Positions 35,939 to 44,511 of a stretch of DNA of 64,000 nt are shown here, piece by piece; position 1 is the first letter of the stretch; every line of letters starts with the position of its first letter. The stretch comes from JBBSAT01 sp044223665. Its GTDB lineage: Bacteria; Myxococcota_A; Polyangia; Polyangiales; Sandaracinaceae. The DNA is taken from contig JBGALT010000011.1 in NCBI GenBank assembly GCA_044223665.1, forward strand, positions 28,704 through 92,703, read 5' to 3'. Position numbers and translations under genes: made by a program. The notes below the pieces were generated by a model, which saw nothing but the letters and a program-made list of their open reading frames with translations, made no database searches and was not told the origin of the DNA.

Positions 35939-35971
35939 GGCCGTGGTGTACCATCGAAGCAGGCCGGGCCC

Positions 35972-36682
35972 ATGCGCGCCGCTCTCGTCTCGATCGCGCT
36001 CGTCGTGGCGCTCTGCTCCGCGGTCCTGAGGGTCGAGCCCGGCGAGGCCCAGGACGCCGGTGCTCCGCGGCCCGCGGGCTGCGAGATCCGCGGCCGCGTC
36101 ACGCTCGCCGCGGTGCACGCCGATGGCCCTTCGTCGAGGACGCGCCTCACGCGCCTCGACGATCGCGCGGTCGGGCTCGTGCCCCTCGCCCACGGGCTGT
36201 GGCGCGTCACGGCGACCGACGGCGAGCCCTTCACCGGAACGACGAGCGAGCCGATCGAGCTCGTGCTCGTCCGGCGGCTGGTCGTCGGGCCTGCTTCGTT
36301 CGTCGCAGGCGTGCGCGTCGAGCGCCTGCGCCCGGTGGCGGACGCGCTCGAGGGGGAGCTCGCTCTGGCGGACGGCGCGCGCGTCACCCGCGTGCCGCTC
36401 CACTGCGACGACGTCGGCACGGTCGACGCGGTCGGCGCGCCCGACGCCCTCGGCACCGGGACGCCCGCACCGGGCCCGCGCTGGCACGTGCGGACGAGTC
36501 GGCTCTTCGTGCGAACGCGGCCCGAGCACGGGGCGGCGCGCATCGACCTCCGCCTCGCGGACCGAACCGAGCTCTCGTGGGTCGAGCGCGAGCGCCGTGA
36601 AGGCTGGGTCCGGGTCGAGGGTCGCTTCCGCGATGCCGTGGTCTCGGGCTGGATCGTCGACACCGACCTCGCGCCGCGCTGA
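35972..36682 (+). CDS. Exported protein with C-terminal SH3-like domain
   Basis: A 236-residue protein with a signal peptide (about 1-26, cleavage near GEA-QD). The mature N-terminal part is beta-rich with two Cys (GCEIRG, LHCDD). The last 70 residues look like a bacterial SH3 domain (WHVRTSRLFVRTRPEHGAARIDLRLADRTELSW in parts, then REGWVRVEGRFRDAVVSGWIVDTDL). Such domains bind peptidoglycan stems or other periplasmic ligands. Divergent from gpmI; no operon partner. Confidence 0.75.
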   Translation: MRAALVSIALVVALCSAVLRVEPGEAQDAGAPRPAGCEIRGRVTLAAVHADGPSSRTRLTRLDDRAVGLVPLAHGLWRVTATDGEPFTGTTSEPIELVLVRRLVVGPASFVAGVRVERLRPVADALEGELALADGARVTRVPLHCDDVGTVDAVGAPDALGTGTPAPGPRWHVRTSRLFVRTRPEHGAARIDLRLADRTELSWVERERREGWVRVEGRFRDAVVSGWIVDTDLAPR

Positions 36683-36765
36683 TCCCTCCACCGTGTCTTC
36701 TTCCGATCCCAGCCCGCCTCCACGGGTGTCTTGCGAACGCGACGCGCCCGCGAGAGCATGAGCGC

Positions 36766-37557
36766 ATGGCCCGTTCGGCAGTTCTCGCGTGCCTCTTCGC
36801 TCTCGTGCTCGCCGCCCCCGCGTCGGCCCAGGAAGCCGACGTCGCGCAAGCCCGATCGCTGTTCGAGGCCGGCCTCGCGGCGGCACGCGCCGAGCACTGG
36901 GTCGAGGCGCGCGACTCGTTCGCGCAGAGCCTCGCGATCTCCGAGCGCCCGAGCACGCTCTTGAACCTCGCGGGCGCGCAGATCCAGACGGGCCAGCTCG
37001 TCGAGGGCGCCGCGAGCTACCGGCGCTTTCTCGAGATCGCCACCGGCCCGCGCGAGGCCGCGCACCGGCGCGAAGCGCAGAGCGCGCTGCACGACGTGGA
37101 GGAGCGGATTCCGCACCTCGCGTTCCACATCGAGAACCTCGCCTCGAGCGATACGGTGCGTCTCGACGAGCACGTCCTCTTGCCCGGCACGCTCACGAGC
37201 GAGTCGGCGGTCGATCCGGGCCCCCACGACGTGACGGTGCTTCGCGGCGGCCAGCAGATCGCCACCCAGCACGTCGAGGTCACCGAGGGGCTCACGCTGC
37301 AGATCGAGATGACGATCCAGCCGCTCGTCGATCCGGCGGCCGTCGTCGTCGCGCACCACGAAGAGCCGATGGACGAGGCCCTCGCCGAGCCAGTGCCGCC
37401 GCAGGGCGGAGACGACACGGTCACGTGGGTGATCGTCGGGGTCGCCATCGGTGTGGTCGTGGCGACCGGCATCACCGTCGGCGTCGTCCTCGGCACGCAG
37501 GATCAATCGCCCCAGCCCTACCAGGGCAACCTGGGCGACGGAATCATCCGCTTCTGA
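36766..37557 (+). CDS. Exported TPR/PEGA-like protein with C-terminal membrane helix
   Basis: A 263-residue protein with signal peptide (PASA-QE near residue 21). Residues about 25-110 are TPR-like helices (ARSLFEAGLAAARAEHWVEARDSF; TLLNLAGAQIQTGQLVEGA in part). About 115-185 is a PEGA-like beta domain (VRLDEHVLLPGTLTSE; PGPHDVTVLRGG). A transmembrane helix lies at about 222-245 (WVIVGVAIGVVVATGITVGVVLG). This 'TPR, PEGA-like, TM' order is common in myxobacterial proteins near serine/threonine kinase genes; the role is unknown. Confidence 0.78.
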   Translation: MARSAVLACLFALVLAAPASAQEADVAQARSLFEAGLAAARAEHWVEARDSFAQSLAISERPSTLLNLAGAQIQTGQLVEGAASYRRFLEIATGPREAAHRREAQSALHDVEERIPHLAFHIENLASSDTVRLDEHVLLPGTLTSESAVDPGPHDVTVLRGGQQIATQHVEVTEGLTLQIEMTIQPLVDPAAVVVAHHEEPMDEALAEPVPPQGGDDTVTWVIVGVAIGVVVATGITVGVVLGTQDQSPQPYQGNLGDGIIRF

Positions 37558-37574
37558 AGACGGCGCCGGCGCAG

Positions 37575-37623
37575 CCCGCCGCCCGACGACATCGGCAGGA
37601 CGATCCGGGACGACGTCGATCAG
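37575..37623. repeat. Dispersed intergenic repeat, copy 2, with tail motif
   Basis: The 22-base core (CCCGCCGCCCGACGAC then ATCGGC) is at 37575-37596. It is followed almost at once by a tail, GACGATCCGGGACG then ACGTCGATCAG (37599-37623), that resembles the sequence at 31541-31566, where core and tail are about 120 bases apart, and 52118-52143, which has a tail only. Confidence 0.55.
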
Positions 37624-37716
37624 GCTCCCCCCGCCCCTATCCGGAGCGTGAGGTCTCGCTCGCCGCCCTGCGCGCCGTGTGGGTATACCTGCGTGACTCC
37701 AGAGAGAGGGACGCAC

Positions 37717-39363
37717 GTGAACGAGAAGCGAATCGACGTCGCGGTGATGGGCGGGGGCCTGGCGGGGCTGCTCTTCGCGCGACAGCTGAAGATGCAGAAG
37801 CCCGAGCTCGACATCGTCGTGTTCGAGCGCGACGTGGAGCGTGGCTACAAGGTCGGCGAGAGCACCGTCGAGATCGCCGCGAACTACCTCATCCGCAAGC
37901 AGAAGCTCAACCGCTATCTGTTCATGAGCCAGCTGCCGAAGAACTCGCTGCGCTTCTTCTTCGACAACGAGCAGAAGAATGCGGACCTCACCGAGCTGTC
38001 CGAGATCGGCGTCTACCACCTGCCGCCGCTCCCGAGCTTCCAGCTCGATCGGGCCCGGCTCGAGACCGACCTCATCGAGATGACGCGCGCGCTCGGCGTC
38101 GACGTGCAGATCCCGGCCATCGTGAAGGAGTGCACCCTCGCGCAGGGCAACGGCGAGCACCGGGTGACGGTGGATCGACCGACCGGCAGCCAGAGCACCG
38201 AGCGCACGGTCTACGCGGCGCGCTGGGTGGTCGACGCGGCCGGGCGCACGAACTTGCTCGCCAAGCAGCTCGACCTGCGCCTGCCGTGCAACGAGCACCG
38301 CACCGTGAGCGCGTGGACGCGCGCGGCGAACGTGGCGGACATGGACGCCTGGCCGAGCGACGAGTGGCGCGCCCGCGCCCGCTACACCGCGCGCACGCTC
38401 AGCACGAACCACTTCTGCTACGACGGCTACTGGATCTGGTTCATCCCGCTCTCGAACGACCTCATCTCGCTCGGCCTCGTGCAGGAGCGGGAGAAGTGGC
38501 AGCCGAGCCAGGGAACGAAGGAAGGATTCCTCGGCTTCCTGCGCCAGCACGAGGCGTGTCGGCAGATGCTGGAGAAGGCCGAGCTCGTCGACTTCGGCAT
38601 GTACAGCCAGCTCGCGTATCGCACCAAGCGCTTCTGGGACGCGAACGCGCGCTGGGCGACGATCGGCGACGCGGGCGCGTTCCACGATCCGTTCTACTCG
38701 CCCGGCTCGGACTTCATCAGCCTCGAGGTCGACTGCCTCGTCGACATGGTCATCCGCAGCTACGCGGGCGAGGACCTGACCGAGCGCAGCCAGCTGACGA
38801 ACGACTTCGTGCAGCTGCGCTACGAGGCGGCCCTGCTCCTCTACGCCGGGCTCTACCCGACGTTCGGCAGCTACGAGCTCTATCGCGAGAAGTGCCTCTT
38901 CGACTGCGCGAACTACTACAACCTCTGGGTGGACTCGTGGATGAAGGACGAGCACCTCGACCTCCGCGCGCTGCGCTACCACCTGCGCCGCAAGGACTAC
39001 GTCCTCGACGCGATGCGGAACTTCAACCGCTTCTTCCGCTCGGCGGCCGACGAGATGAAGGCCAAGAAGACCTACTGGCGCGGCAACCTCGGCAACTGGG
39101 TCCTCAACGGCGTGCAGGCGTTCGGCGTGCCGAGCGATCTCGGCATGCCGCGCTCGCACAAGGACATGAACGACCGCACGGCGCTCATCTTCAACCGCGC
39201 GCGCGAGAACGTCCTGGCGCTCTTGGCCGACGAGAGCACGGCGCCCGTCATGCGCGGCGCGCACGAGCCGCGCCCGCTCGGCAGCGAGAACGCGGTCCCG
39301 CTCGAGAGCTTCATGGGCGACATGGACGTGCGCACGCTGCAGCCGGTCGCGGCCGCGGAGTAG
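37717..39363 (+). CDS. Flavin-dependent halogenase-like FAD oxidoreductase
   Basis: A 548-residue flavoprotein of the tryptophan-halogenase superfamily. The start is GTG 37717 with a GAGAGGG site upstream. Diagnostic features: the FAD loop GGGLAG (12-17), GEST (48-51), the halogenase hallmark WIWFIP (239-244, WxWxIP) that keeps FADH2 from acting as a plain monooxygenase, and GDAGAFHDPFYSPGSDF for FAD binding. Lys 75 (LPKNSLRFFF) sits about where the catalytic Lys of PrnA-type enzymes lies. I see no polyketide, nonribosomal or flavin reductase gene nearby, so the substrate is unknown; it may act on a free small aromatic or in another pathway. Confidence 0.82.
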   Translation: MNEKRIDVAVMGGGLAGLLFARQLKMQKPELDIVVFERDVERGYKVGESTVEIAANYLIRKQKLNRYLFMSQLPKNSLRFFFDNEQKNADLTELSEIGVYHLPPLPSFQLDRARLETDLIEMTRALGVDVQIPAIVKECTLAQGNGEHRVTVDRPTGSQSTERTVYAARWVVDAAGRTNLLAKQLDLRLPCNEHRTVSAWTRAANVADMDAWPSDEWRARARYTARTLSTNHFCYDGYWIWFIPLSNDLISLGLVQEREKWQPSQGTKEGFLGFLRQHEACRQMLEKAELVDFGMYSQLAYRTKRFWDANARWATIGDAGAFHDPFYSPGSDFISLEVDCLVDMVIRSYAGEDLTERSQLTNDFVQLRYEAALLLYAGLYPTFGSYELYREKCLFDCANYYNLWVDSWMKDEHLDLRALRYHLRRKDYVLDAMRNFNRFFRSAADEMKAKKTYWRGNLGNWVLNGVQAFGVPSDLGMPRSHKDMNDRTALIFNRARENVLALLADESTAPVMRGAHEPRPLGSENAVPLESFMGDMDVRTLQPVAAAE

Positions 39364-39522
39364 CCCGGCGGAGGGCGGGTGGGCCCGGCGACGCGAGGAG
39401 CGGCGTGACTCTTGCGCGCCGCAGCGCTCATCACGTCCACCGCTCGTACGCGACGCACTCCATTCAGGCCGGAGGTGCGCCGCGCGGGAGCCCTGAGCTC
39501 GGGTAGGCTGCGAGTCGACGAT

Positions 39523-39546
39523 GCGCGGCTCGCGCGAGCGCGAGCC
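39523..39546. other. Perfect 10-bp hairpin in intergenic region
   Basis: GCGGCTCGCG (39523-39532), loop CGAG, CGCGAGCCGC (39537-39546). It lies in the 270-base gap between the halogenase-like gene and the small membrane protein. No U tract follows on either strand; it may be a factor-dependent stop or an RNA stability element. Confidence 0.4.
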
Positions 39547-39633
39547 GCCGGCGGCCAGCCGCCCGACGACGCGTCGTACGCAGGCGACCTCGGCCTGGCG
39601 CTCCAGGGTGCTCTGAAGGCATCCTCGGACGCG

Positions 39634-39861
39634 ATGAGCACGCCGAGCCGTGACGACGAGATCGAGCAGCTCGAGGCCGCGAACGAGGCGCTGCGCAAGC
39701 GCATCGCGCGCGTGCAGGCTCTGGCGGGCACGTCGCGGCCGCTCTGGGAGGGTCTGCGGAGAGGCCTCCTCACGACGCTGATCGTGGTGCTCGCACTGGG
39801 CGCGCTCGGCGGCCTGTTCCTCTTCTTGTTGCTGCGCACCTTCCGGATGCCGGGCGGCTGA
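39634..39861 (+). CDS. Small coiled-coil membrane protein
   Basis: A 75-residue protein: ATG 39634, an acidic/basic amphipathic helix (DEIEQLEAANEALRKRIARV, about residues 9-28) with coiled-coil spacing, then one hydrophobic helix of about 22 residues (TTLIVVLALGALGGLFLFLLL) near the C-terminus. No family recognised. The next frame downstream has the same 'coiled coil then hydrophobic helix' pattern, suggesting the two genes are tandem relatives. Confidence 0.6.
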   Translation: MSTPSRDDEIEQLEAANEALRKRIARVQALAGTSRPLWEGLRRGLLTTLIVVLALGALGGLFLFLLLRTFRMPGG

Positions 39862-39992
39862 AGACGAGCGAGTTCGACTAGCGCCTCCGTTCGCTACGCG
39901 ACGAGCACGCGCGGCTCACCGAAGAGCTCGCAGCGCTCGAGCGCAGGCGGGACGTCGGTGCACGCCAGCGCTCGCTCGGGTTCCTCCTCGGC

Positions 39993-40619
39993 TTGCTGCC
40001 GCTGATCGCGCTGCCGATCGCGCACGCCGCCTGGCTCCTCGTGCAGCCGAGGGACGAGCGCATGGATCCGCGCCACGTGGACTGTCCCGGCGTGGGCGAG
40101 GTGGACACCGAGAACGACGCGCACCACTGCGGGGGGTGTGGCCATCGCTGCGAGCGCAGCGAGCTCGAGTGCCGGTTCGGCGTGTGTGAGTGCCCCGAGG
40201 GGATGCTCGAGGTGGGAGGCGCGTGCGTGGACCTCTCGAGCGACCCGGCGCACTGCGGCTCGATCGCCAACGCCTGCGCGCCCGGCATCGCGTGCATCGA
40301 CCGACGGTGCCATTGCGACGAAGGCCTCTCGTCCTGCCTCGACAGCCACGACGGGCTCACGCACTGCGTCGACTACGACTCGGACGCGCAGCACTGCGGC
40401 GATTGTCAGCTCCGCTGTGCCGAGGGCGCCACGTGCCACGCCGGCCACTGTGCGTGCGACGACCCGCAGCAGACGCACTGCTTCCCCGACCACTCGTACT
40501 TCGGCGCCTGCGTGGACACGCGCACCGACCCGTACAACTGCGGCGGCTGCGATCGGTACTGCGACGAGGGCGTGGCGTGTGTCGAGGGTGCCTGCGCCCC
40601 GCACCGACGCACGCGGTAG
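39993..40619 (+). CDS. Cys-rich membrane-anchored protein (start uncertain)
   Basis: With TTG 39993 as start this gives 208 residues: a hydrophobic anchor (LPLIALPIAHAAWLLV) then an extracytoplasmic Cys-rich region of repeated modules such as AHHCGGCGHRC, EGATCHAGHC and PYNCGGCDRYC, a common myxobacterial repeat likely held by disulfides. The same frame is open and protein-like back to 39882 (RLRSLRDEHARLTEELAALE), but there is no ATG/GTG/TTG there; a TAG at 39879 and an ACG at 39864 stand where SEFD then RLRS would join. The true N-terminus may therefore have been damaged. Function unknown. Confidence 0.65.
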   Translation: MLPLIALPIAHAAWLLVQPRDERMDPRHVDCPGVGEVDTENDAHHCGGCGHRCERSELECRFGVCECPEGMLEVGGACVDLSSDPAHCGSIANACAPGIACIDRRCHCDEGLSSCLDSHDGLTHCVDYDSDAQHCGDCQLRCAEGATCHAGHCACDDPQQTHCFPDHSYFGACVDTRTDPYNCGGCDRYCDEGVACVEGACAPHRRTR

Positions 40620-40638
40620 GCCGTCGCGGCCGCGGAGT

Positions 40639-40680
40639 CGCGCGCCCCAGAGCGCGCGGGGACGCGGGCCGAGAGCCCGC
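40639..40680. terminator. Two tandem hairpins between convergent genes
   Basis: CGCGCGC (40639-40645) pairs with GCGCGCG (40652-40658); next to it GCGGGC (40664-40669) pairs with GCCCGC (40675-40680). They fill the gap between the convergent Cys-rich protein and small lipoprotein genes. No U tract, so the terminator role is inferred from position. Confidence 0.35.
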
Positions 40681-40704
40681 GGCGTGCGCGGCGTCACGAC
40701 GAGG

Positions 40705-40971
40705 TCACGGCGTCGCGCTGGTGCCCGCGTCCGCGTCGGTCGCGGGCGCGGTCGTTCCGTCGGCCGGGGCCGTTCCATCCGTCGTCGCCGCGCCGCCGCT
40801 CGTGCCGTCGCCACAGCCACCGCCGTGGTGACCGGCCGAGGTCCCGCACTCGATGTGCGGCGCCGCGGTGCCCTGGTCGGGATGCGAGCCCGCACGCGTC
40901 GACGAGCTGCCGCCGCCGCACGCCCCGAGCACCATGCACGCCACGAACGCCACCGAGATCGTCTTCGCCAT
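40705..40971 (-). CDS. Small Gly/Thr/Ala-rich lipoprotein
   Basis: An 88-residue lipoprotein. I prefer ATG 40971 to 40983 because a GGAG lies at good spacing before it. The signal ends in the lipobox MVLGAC. The mature part is low complexity (Gly, Thr, Ala, Asp) with a short His/Cys patch (HIECGTSAGHHGGGCG) that might bind a metal. No family recognised. It sits downstream of the flavoprotein gene on the same strand. Confidence 0.6.
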   Translation of the reverse strand: MAKTISVAFVACMVLGACGGGSSSTRAGSHPDQGTAAPHIECGTSAGHHGGGCGDGTSGGAATTDGTAPADGTTAPATDADAGTSATP

Positions 40972-41069
40972 TTGCGTCTCCATCCCCAACGCGCGGCATC
41001 CTACAGAAACGCCCCGCGCACGGGAAGAAACCTCCGACCCGGCCCAAGGCGGCGAGCACTCTCGGCCGA

Positions 41070-41990
41070 TCAGCGTGTCCCGAGCACGTCCTCGAGCGTG
41101 AGCTGTTCGGTGAGCATCTGCGCCGCGTGCATGCCGTCCGCCGCCGCGAGCAGCGCCTTCATGCCGTTGGCCACGAGATCCCCGCACGCGTGCACGCCGC
41201 GCAGGCTCGTCTCGCGCGTGCGCGGATCGATCTTCACGAACCCGCCGTCCTGCGCCAGGCCGAGCATCAGCGCGAGATCGCTGGGCCGCGCCTGCGGGTG
41301 GTACACGAGCGCGCGGCGCGCGATGACCTCGCCGCCCTCGACCTCGACGCCCTGGAGCGCGTCGCCCTCGACGACGAGGCGCACCATCTTCCGCGGCTCG
41401 AGGCGCACCTTCGCGTGCTCGAGCTCGCGCCGGATGTCGGCCGGCAGATCGAGCGTGAAGCCGTCGGTGAACACGATCATGTCGCGCGTCCACGCGAGGT
41501 AGCTCAGCACGGTGCGGATCCCGGCGACCTTCGGCGCGACGAAGCCCCAGGCCTCGCCGCGGTGCTCGTAGCCGTGGCAGTAGGGACAGTCGAAGACGCT
41601 CCGACCCCACGCGTCGGCGAAGCCCTCGAGCTTCGGCAGGCCGTCCACGATGCCCGTCGCGAGCAGCACGCGCCGGGCGCGCACCTCGCCGGCCTTGCCG
41701 AGGCTCGCGACGAGCTCGCCGCCGACGCGGTCGATCCCGGCGACGCGCGCTTCGCGAAACGAGATCGACGGATAGTGCGCGAGCTCGGCCCGCGCGCGCA
41801 CGCGTAGCTCGGAGGGCGGCACGCCGTCGGCGCCCGGATAGCCGTGCATCACGACGGCGCGCGCGTTCCGCGGCGCGCCGGCATCGCACACGATCGCGCT
41901 CTTGCCCGCGCGCGCGAGCGTGAGCGCTGCGCCGAGGCCCGCCGGGCCTCCTCCCACGATCAGGACGTCCGTTCGGTCGCTGGTGCTCAT
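41070..41990 (-). CDS. Thioredoxin-reductase-like NAD(P)/FAD oxidoreductase
   Basis: A 306-residue cytoplasmic flavoprotein, typical in length for the low-molecular-weight TrxR family. FAD loop VGGGPAGLGAAL (12-23), redox pair CPYC (135-138) in VFDCPYCHGYEHRG, and the second FAD-binding motif GVHACGDLV near the C-terminus. The CPYCHGYE form is found in thioredoxin-reductase homologues whose partner is often not thioredoxin. The middle NAD(P) region lacks an obvious GxGxxA, so the electron source is uncertain. It is followed downstream by the small lipoprotein and preceded, across 68 bases, by the CPFC membrane protein on the same strand. Confidence 0.9.
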   Translation of the reverse strand: MSTSDRTDVLIVGGGPAGLGAALTLARAGKSAIVCDAGAPRNARAVVMHGYPGADGVPPSELRVRARAELAHYPSISFREARVAGIDRVGGELVASLGKAGEVRARRVLLATGIVDGLPKLEGFADAWGRSVFDCPYCHGYEHRGEAWGFVAPKVAGIRTVLSYLAWTRDMIVFTDGFTLDLPADIRRELEHAKVRLEPRKMVRLVVEGDALQGVEVEGGEVIARRALVYHPQARPSDLALMLGLAQDGGFVKIDPRTRETSLRGVHACGDLVANGMKALLAAADGMHAAQMLTEQLTLEDVLGTR

Positions 41991-42058
41991 GGCGCGCGCA
42001 TCCTCCCGCGGCCCACGTGGGCTGTCACGTGCGCTCGTACACGCCGCGCGGAGCGCGC

Positions 42059-43081
42059 TCAGCCGAAGAGCGAGGCGCCGGTCGCGAGCGTGAAGCGCAC
42101 CACGGGATAGGCCGCGACGACGAGCGTGAGCGCCCAGGCGATCGCGAGCGGCGCGAGCGAGCGCGAGACGACGTGCCAGGCGGCCTCGCGCTCCTTCACG
42201 CGCGCCCAGGCGAGCGTGCCCACGCCCACGCCGATGCCGAGCACGATGGCCGCGTAGAGCGCCGCGTAGAGCGGCCAGCCGAGGTAGCCGCCGTCCTCGT
42301 CGAGCAGACAGAACGGACAGAGGTGCACCGGCGACTCGTACGCATGCGGCGCGACGTAGCCGAGGATGGCCGGCGCGGCGAAGATCGCGCCGAGCAGGCT
42401 CGCGATCGCGGCGAGCACCGCGAGCGAAGGCGAGCGACGGAGCTTGGCGGCGAGCGCGAGGATGGACGCGCAGGCGCCGGCGAGGACGAAGATCGCGAAC
42501 GCGGTCTCGCGCGCGCCCCCGTCGGCACCGAGCACCGCGGCCCGCGCTCCCTCGAGGCCGCTCGAGCAGCACGAGGCGACGACGCGGAAATCGAGCCCCA
42601 GCGCGTAGGCCAGGCCCGCAGCCGCGCTCAGCACGATCAGCGGCGCGACGACGAGCACGGCGCCGAACTTCGCGCGCGAGAGCTCGGAGGTGCGGAGCGC
42701 GAGGTCCACGCGATGGAGCGCGAGCCACGCGCTGCACGCGAGCGCCGTGAGGGCCGCGAGCCCGAGCGAGCGGAAGCCCCAGGCGCCCTCGGCGAGCACG
42801 CCCCACGCGCACATCGCGCCGCGTACCGACGCGCGGAGGCGATCGGCGCCGAGCACCTCCACGACGAGCGCGACGATCGTGGCGCTCGAGGCCACGCCGA
42901 AGAGCGTCGCCACCAGCTCCGCGCGGCGCTCGATGGCGAGCGCGAGCTCGCTCGTGCGCGGGCTCGGCCCGATCGAGAGCACGCGGAGCGCCGTGCTCGC
43001 CGCCACCAGCGCGAGCGCAGCCGCGACCAGCTCGGGCACGACGAGCGCGAGGAGCCAGGGCCGGAAGAGGTTGTCGAGCAT
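42059..43081 (-). CDS. Multi-pass membrane protein with CPFC motif
   Basis: A 340-residue integral membrane protein with about eight to ten hydrophobic helices. Between two helices near residue 262 is HLCPFCLLDEDGGYLGW, a CxxC in a loop, and an earlier SCCSSG. This resembles membrane proteins with a thiol pair facing the periplasm, but I cannot place it in a named family. It is divergent from a NosL-like gene (55 bases apart), and a co-directional TrxR-like flavoprotein follows; the thiol motifs in all three suggest a shared redox or metal theme. Confidence 0.75.
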   Translation of the reverse strand: MLDNLFRPWLLALVVPELVAAALALVAASTALRVLSIGPSPRTSELALAIERRAELVATLFGVASSATIVALVVEVLGADRLRASVRGAMCAWGVLAEGAWGFRSLGLAALTALACSAWLALHRVDLALRTSELSRAKFGAVLVVAPLIVLSAAAGLAYALGLDFRVVASCCSSGLEGARAAVLGADGGARETAFAIFVLAGACASILALAAKLRRSPSLAVLAAIASLLGAIFAAPAILGYVAPHAYESPVHLCPFCLLDEDGGYLGWPLYAALYAAIVLGIGVGVGTLAWARVKEREAAWHVVSRSLAPLAIAWALTLVVAAYPVVRFTLATGASLFG

Positions 43082-43136
43082 CGACCGCGAGAGCTTTCCT
43101 CGCGCCGGGGCTCGGCGCCACTGCTACACCTGCGGG

Positions 43137-43565
43137 GTGAGGACGCCTCTTCTCTCCTGGACGCTCGCCGTGGTCTTCCTCTTCGCGTGCACCGTGGAGG
43201 CGCAGGCGAGCCGCTGTGCGCACTGCGGCATGCGCGTCGACCCGGCGGGCGCGTTCACGGCCGGCGCCGTCGAGGACGGGCACCCGATCGCGTTCGACTC
43301 GAACAAGTGCCTCCTGCGCTACCGGCTCGATCATCCGGCCGTCACCGGCGCGTGGGTCACCGACTACTACGCGCGCACGCACGTGGTGCTCGAGAGCGCG
43401 TTCTTCGTGATCGGGTCGGACGTCTCCGGGCCGATGGGCGCCGACCTCGTCGGTCTCGGTGCGCGCGCCGACGCCGAGCGCTTCTCGCACGACCATCACG
43501 GCACGGCCATCCATCCCTTCTCGGAGATCACGCCCGAGATCGTGCGCTCGTTCTTCCCGCGATGA
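43137..43565 (+). CDS. NosL-like copper-binding protein
   Basis: A 142-residue exported protein resembling NosL, the Cu(I)-binding accessory lipoprotein of nitrous oxide reductase. It starts at GTG 43137, has a hydrophobic leader with an early Cys (FLFACTVEAQA), then the key CAHCGM (RCAHCGMRVD) and DGHPIAFDSNKCLLRY, followed by a His-rich stretch (SHDHHGTAIHPF). In NosL the leader Cys and CxxCGM ligands handle copper. No nosZ or nosDFY genes are present, so the metal may serve another enzyme. The stop overlaps the GalT-like gene start (ATGA). Confidence 0.85.
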   Translation: MRTPLLSWTLAVVFLFACTVEAQASRCAHCGMRVDPAGAFTAGAVEDGHPIAFDSNKCLLRYRLDHPAVTGAWVTDYYARTHVVLESAFFVIGSDVSGPMGADLVGLGARADAERFSHDHHGTAIHPFSEITPEIVRSFFPR

Positions 43566-44482
43566 GCGGCGGCAGCGAGGTCCGTCGCGATCCCTGGTCG
43601 GGCGCCGAGTCGATCGTCGCGCCGGGGCGGCTCGTGATCGGCGGCGTGCGACCGGGCGGGCTGCCGGAGCCGGCCGCGCGATGTCCGTTCTGTCCCGGCC
43701 ACGAGGCGGAGACCGAGGCGACCGTCGCCGCCTACGGCGAGCCGTGGCGCGTGCGCGTGGTCCTGAACCGCTTCCCGCTCGTGGGCGATGCGATGCCAGC
43801 GGCGCGCGGGCGGCACGAGGTCGTGATCGAGACGCGCGAGCACGACGTCGATCTGCCGGATCTCGAGCCCGCGCGCCTGACGGAGATCCTGCGCGCCTAC
43901 CGCGATCGCGCGCGCGCCCTCGGGGACGCTCCCGGCATCGCGTCGGTCGTGCTCTTCCGCAACCGCGGGCGGCGCGCCGGCAGCTCCCAGCCTCATCCTC
44001 ACGCGCAAGCGGTCGCGCTCGACTACGTGCCGCCGGCGCTCCGGGCCCGCGACGCGATCGCCGCGGCCGATCCGGAGCTCTTCGAGCGCACGCTCGAGCT
44101 CGAGCGGCGCGGCGGGCGCGTGATCGCCGAGGACGGCAGCTTCGTGACGTTCGCGCCCTACGCCTCGACGCGCGCCCACGAGGTGCGGATCGCTCCGAGC
44201 CGGCGCGTCGAGCGCCTCGCGCACCTGGGCGACCCCCAGCTCGCCGCGCTCGCGACGCACCTGGGCCGCGCGCTCCGCGCCTTGCGCGCCCGCATGGGCC
44301 TCTGCGACTACAACCTGCTCTTCCGCGACCCGGCGATCGGCGCGAGCGCCGGCTTCTTCTCGCTCGAGATCTTGCCGCGCACGGGCGGCGACGCCGGCTT
44401 CGAGCTCCACACCGGCAGCTCGATCTGTCTCGTCGCCCCGGAAGAGACGGCCGCCGCGCTGCGCGCGCTCCTCGGCGACTGA
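43562..44482 (+). CDS. Galactose-1-phosphate uridylyltransferase family protein (GalT-like)
   Basis: A 306-residue HIT-superfamily nucleotidyltransferase. Zinc/structural CPFCPGHE (41-48), conserved RHEVVIE (84-90), and the active site HPHAQ (145-149), where the second His is the nucleotidylated residue in GalT. GalT swaps UMP between UDP-glucose and galactose 1-phosphate; the short length and lack of nearby gal genes leave room for an ADP-type or other sugar-phosphate transferase. The ATG overlaps the NosL-like stop (ATGA), an unexpected pairing. Confidence 0.88.
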   Translation: MSGGSEVRRDPWSGAESIVAPGRLVIGGVRPGGLPEPAARCPFCPGHEAETEATVAAYGEPWRVRVVLNRFPLVGDAMPAARGRHEVVIETREHDVDLPDLEPARLTEILRAYRDRARALGDAPGIASVVLFRNRGRRAGSSQPHPHAQAVALDYVPPALRARDAIAAADPELFERTLELERRGGRVIAEDGSFVTFAPYASTRAHEVRIAPSRRVERLAHLGDPQLAALATHLGRALRALRARMGLCDYNLLFRDPAIGASAGFFSLEILPRTGGDAGFELHTGSSICLVAPEETAAALRALLGD

Positions 44483-44511
44483 CACCCTCGAAACCGGGCA
44501 TCATCGGGGTG

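Noticed and set aside
37717..39363. A halogenated natural-product gene cluster
   Set aside because: No PKS, NRPS, carrier protein, transporter or reductase accompanies the halogenase-like gene within the window.
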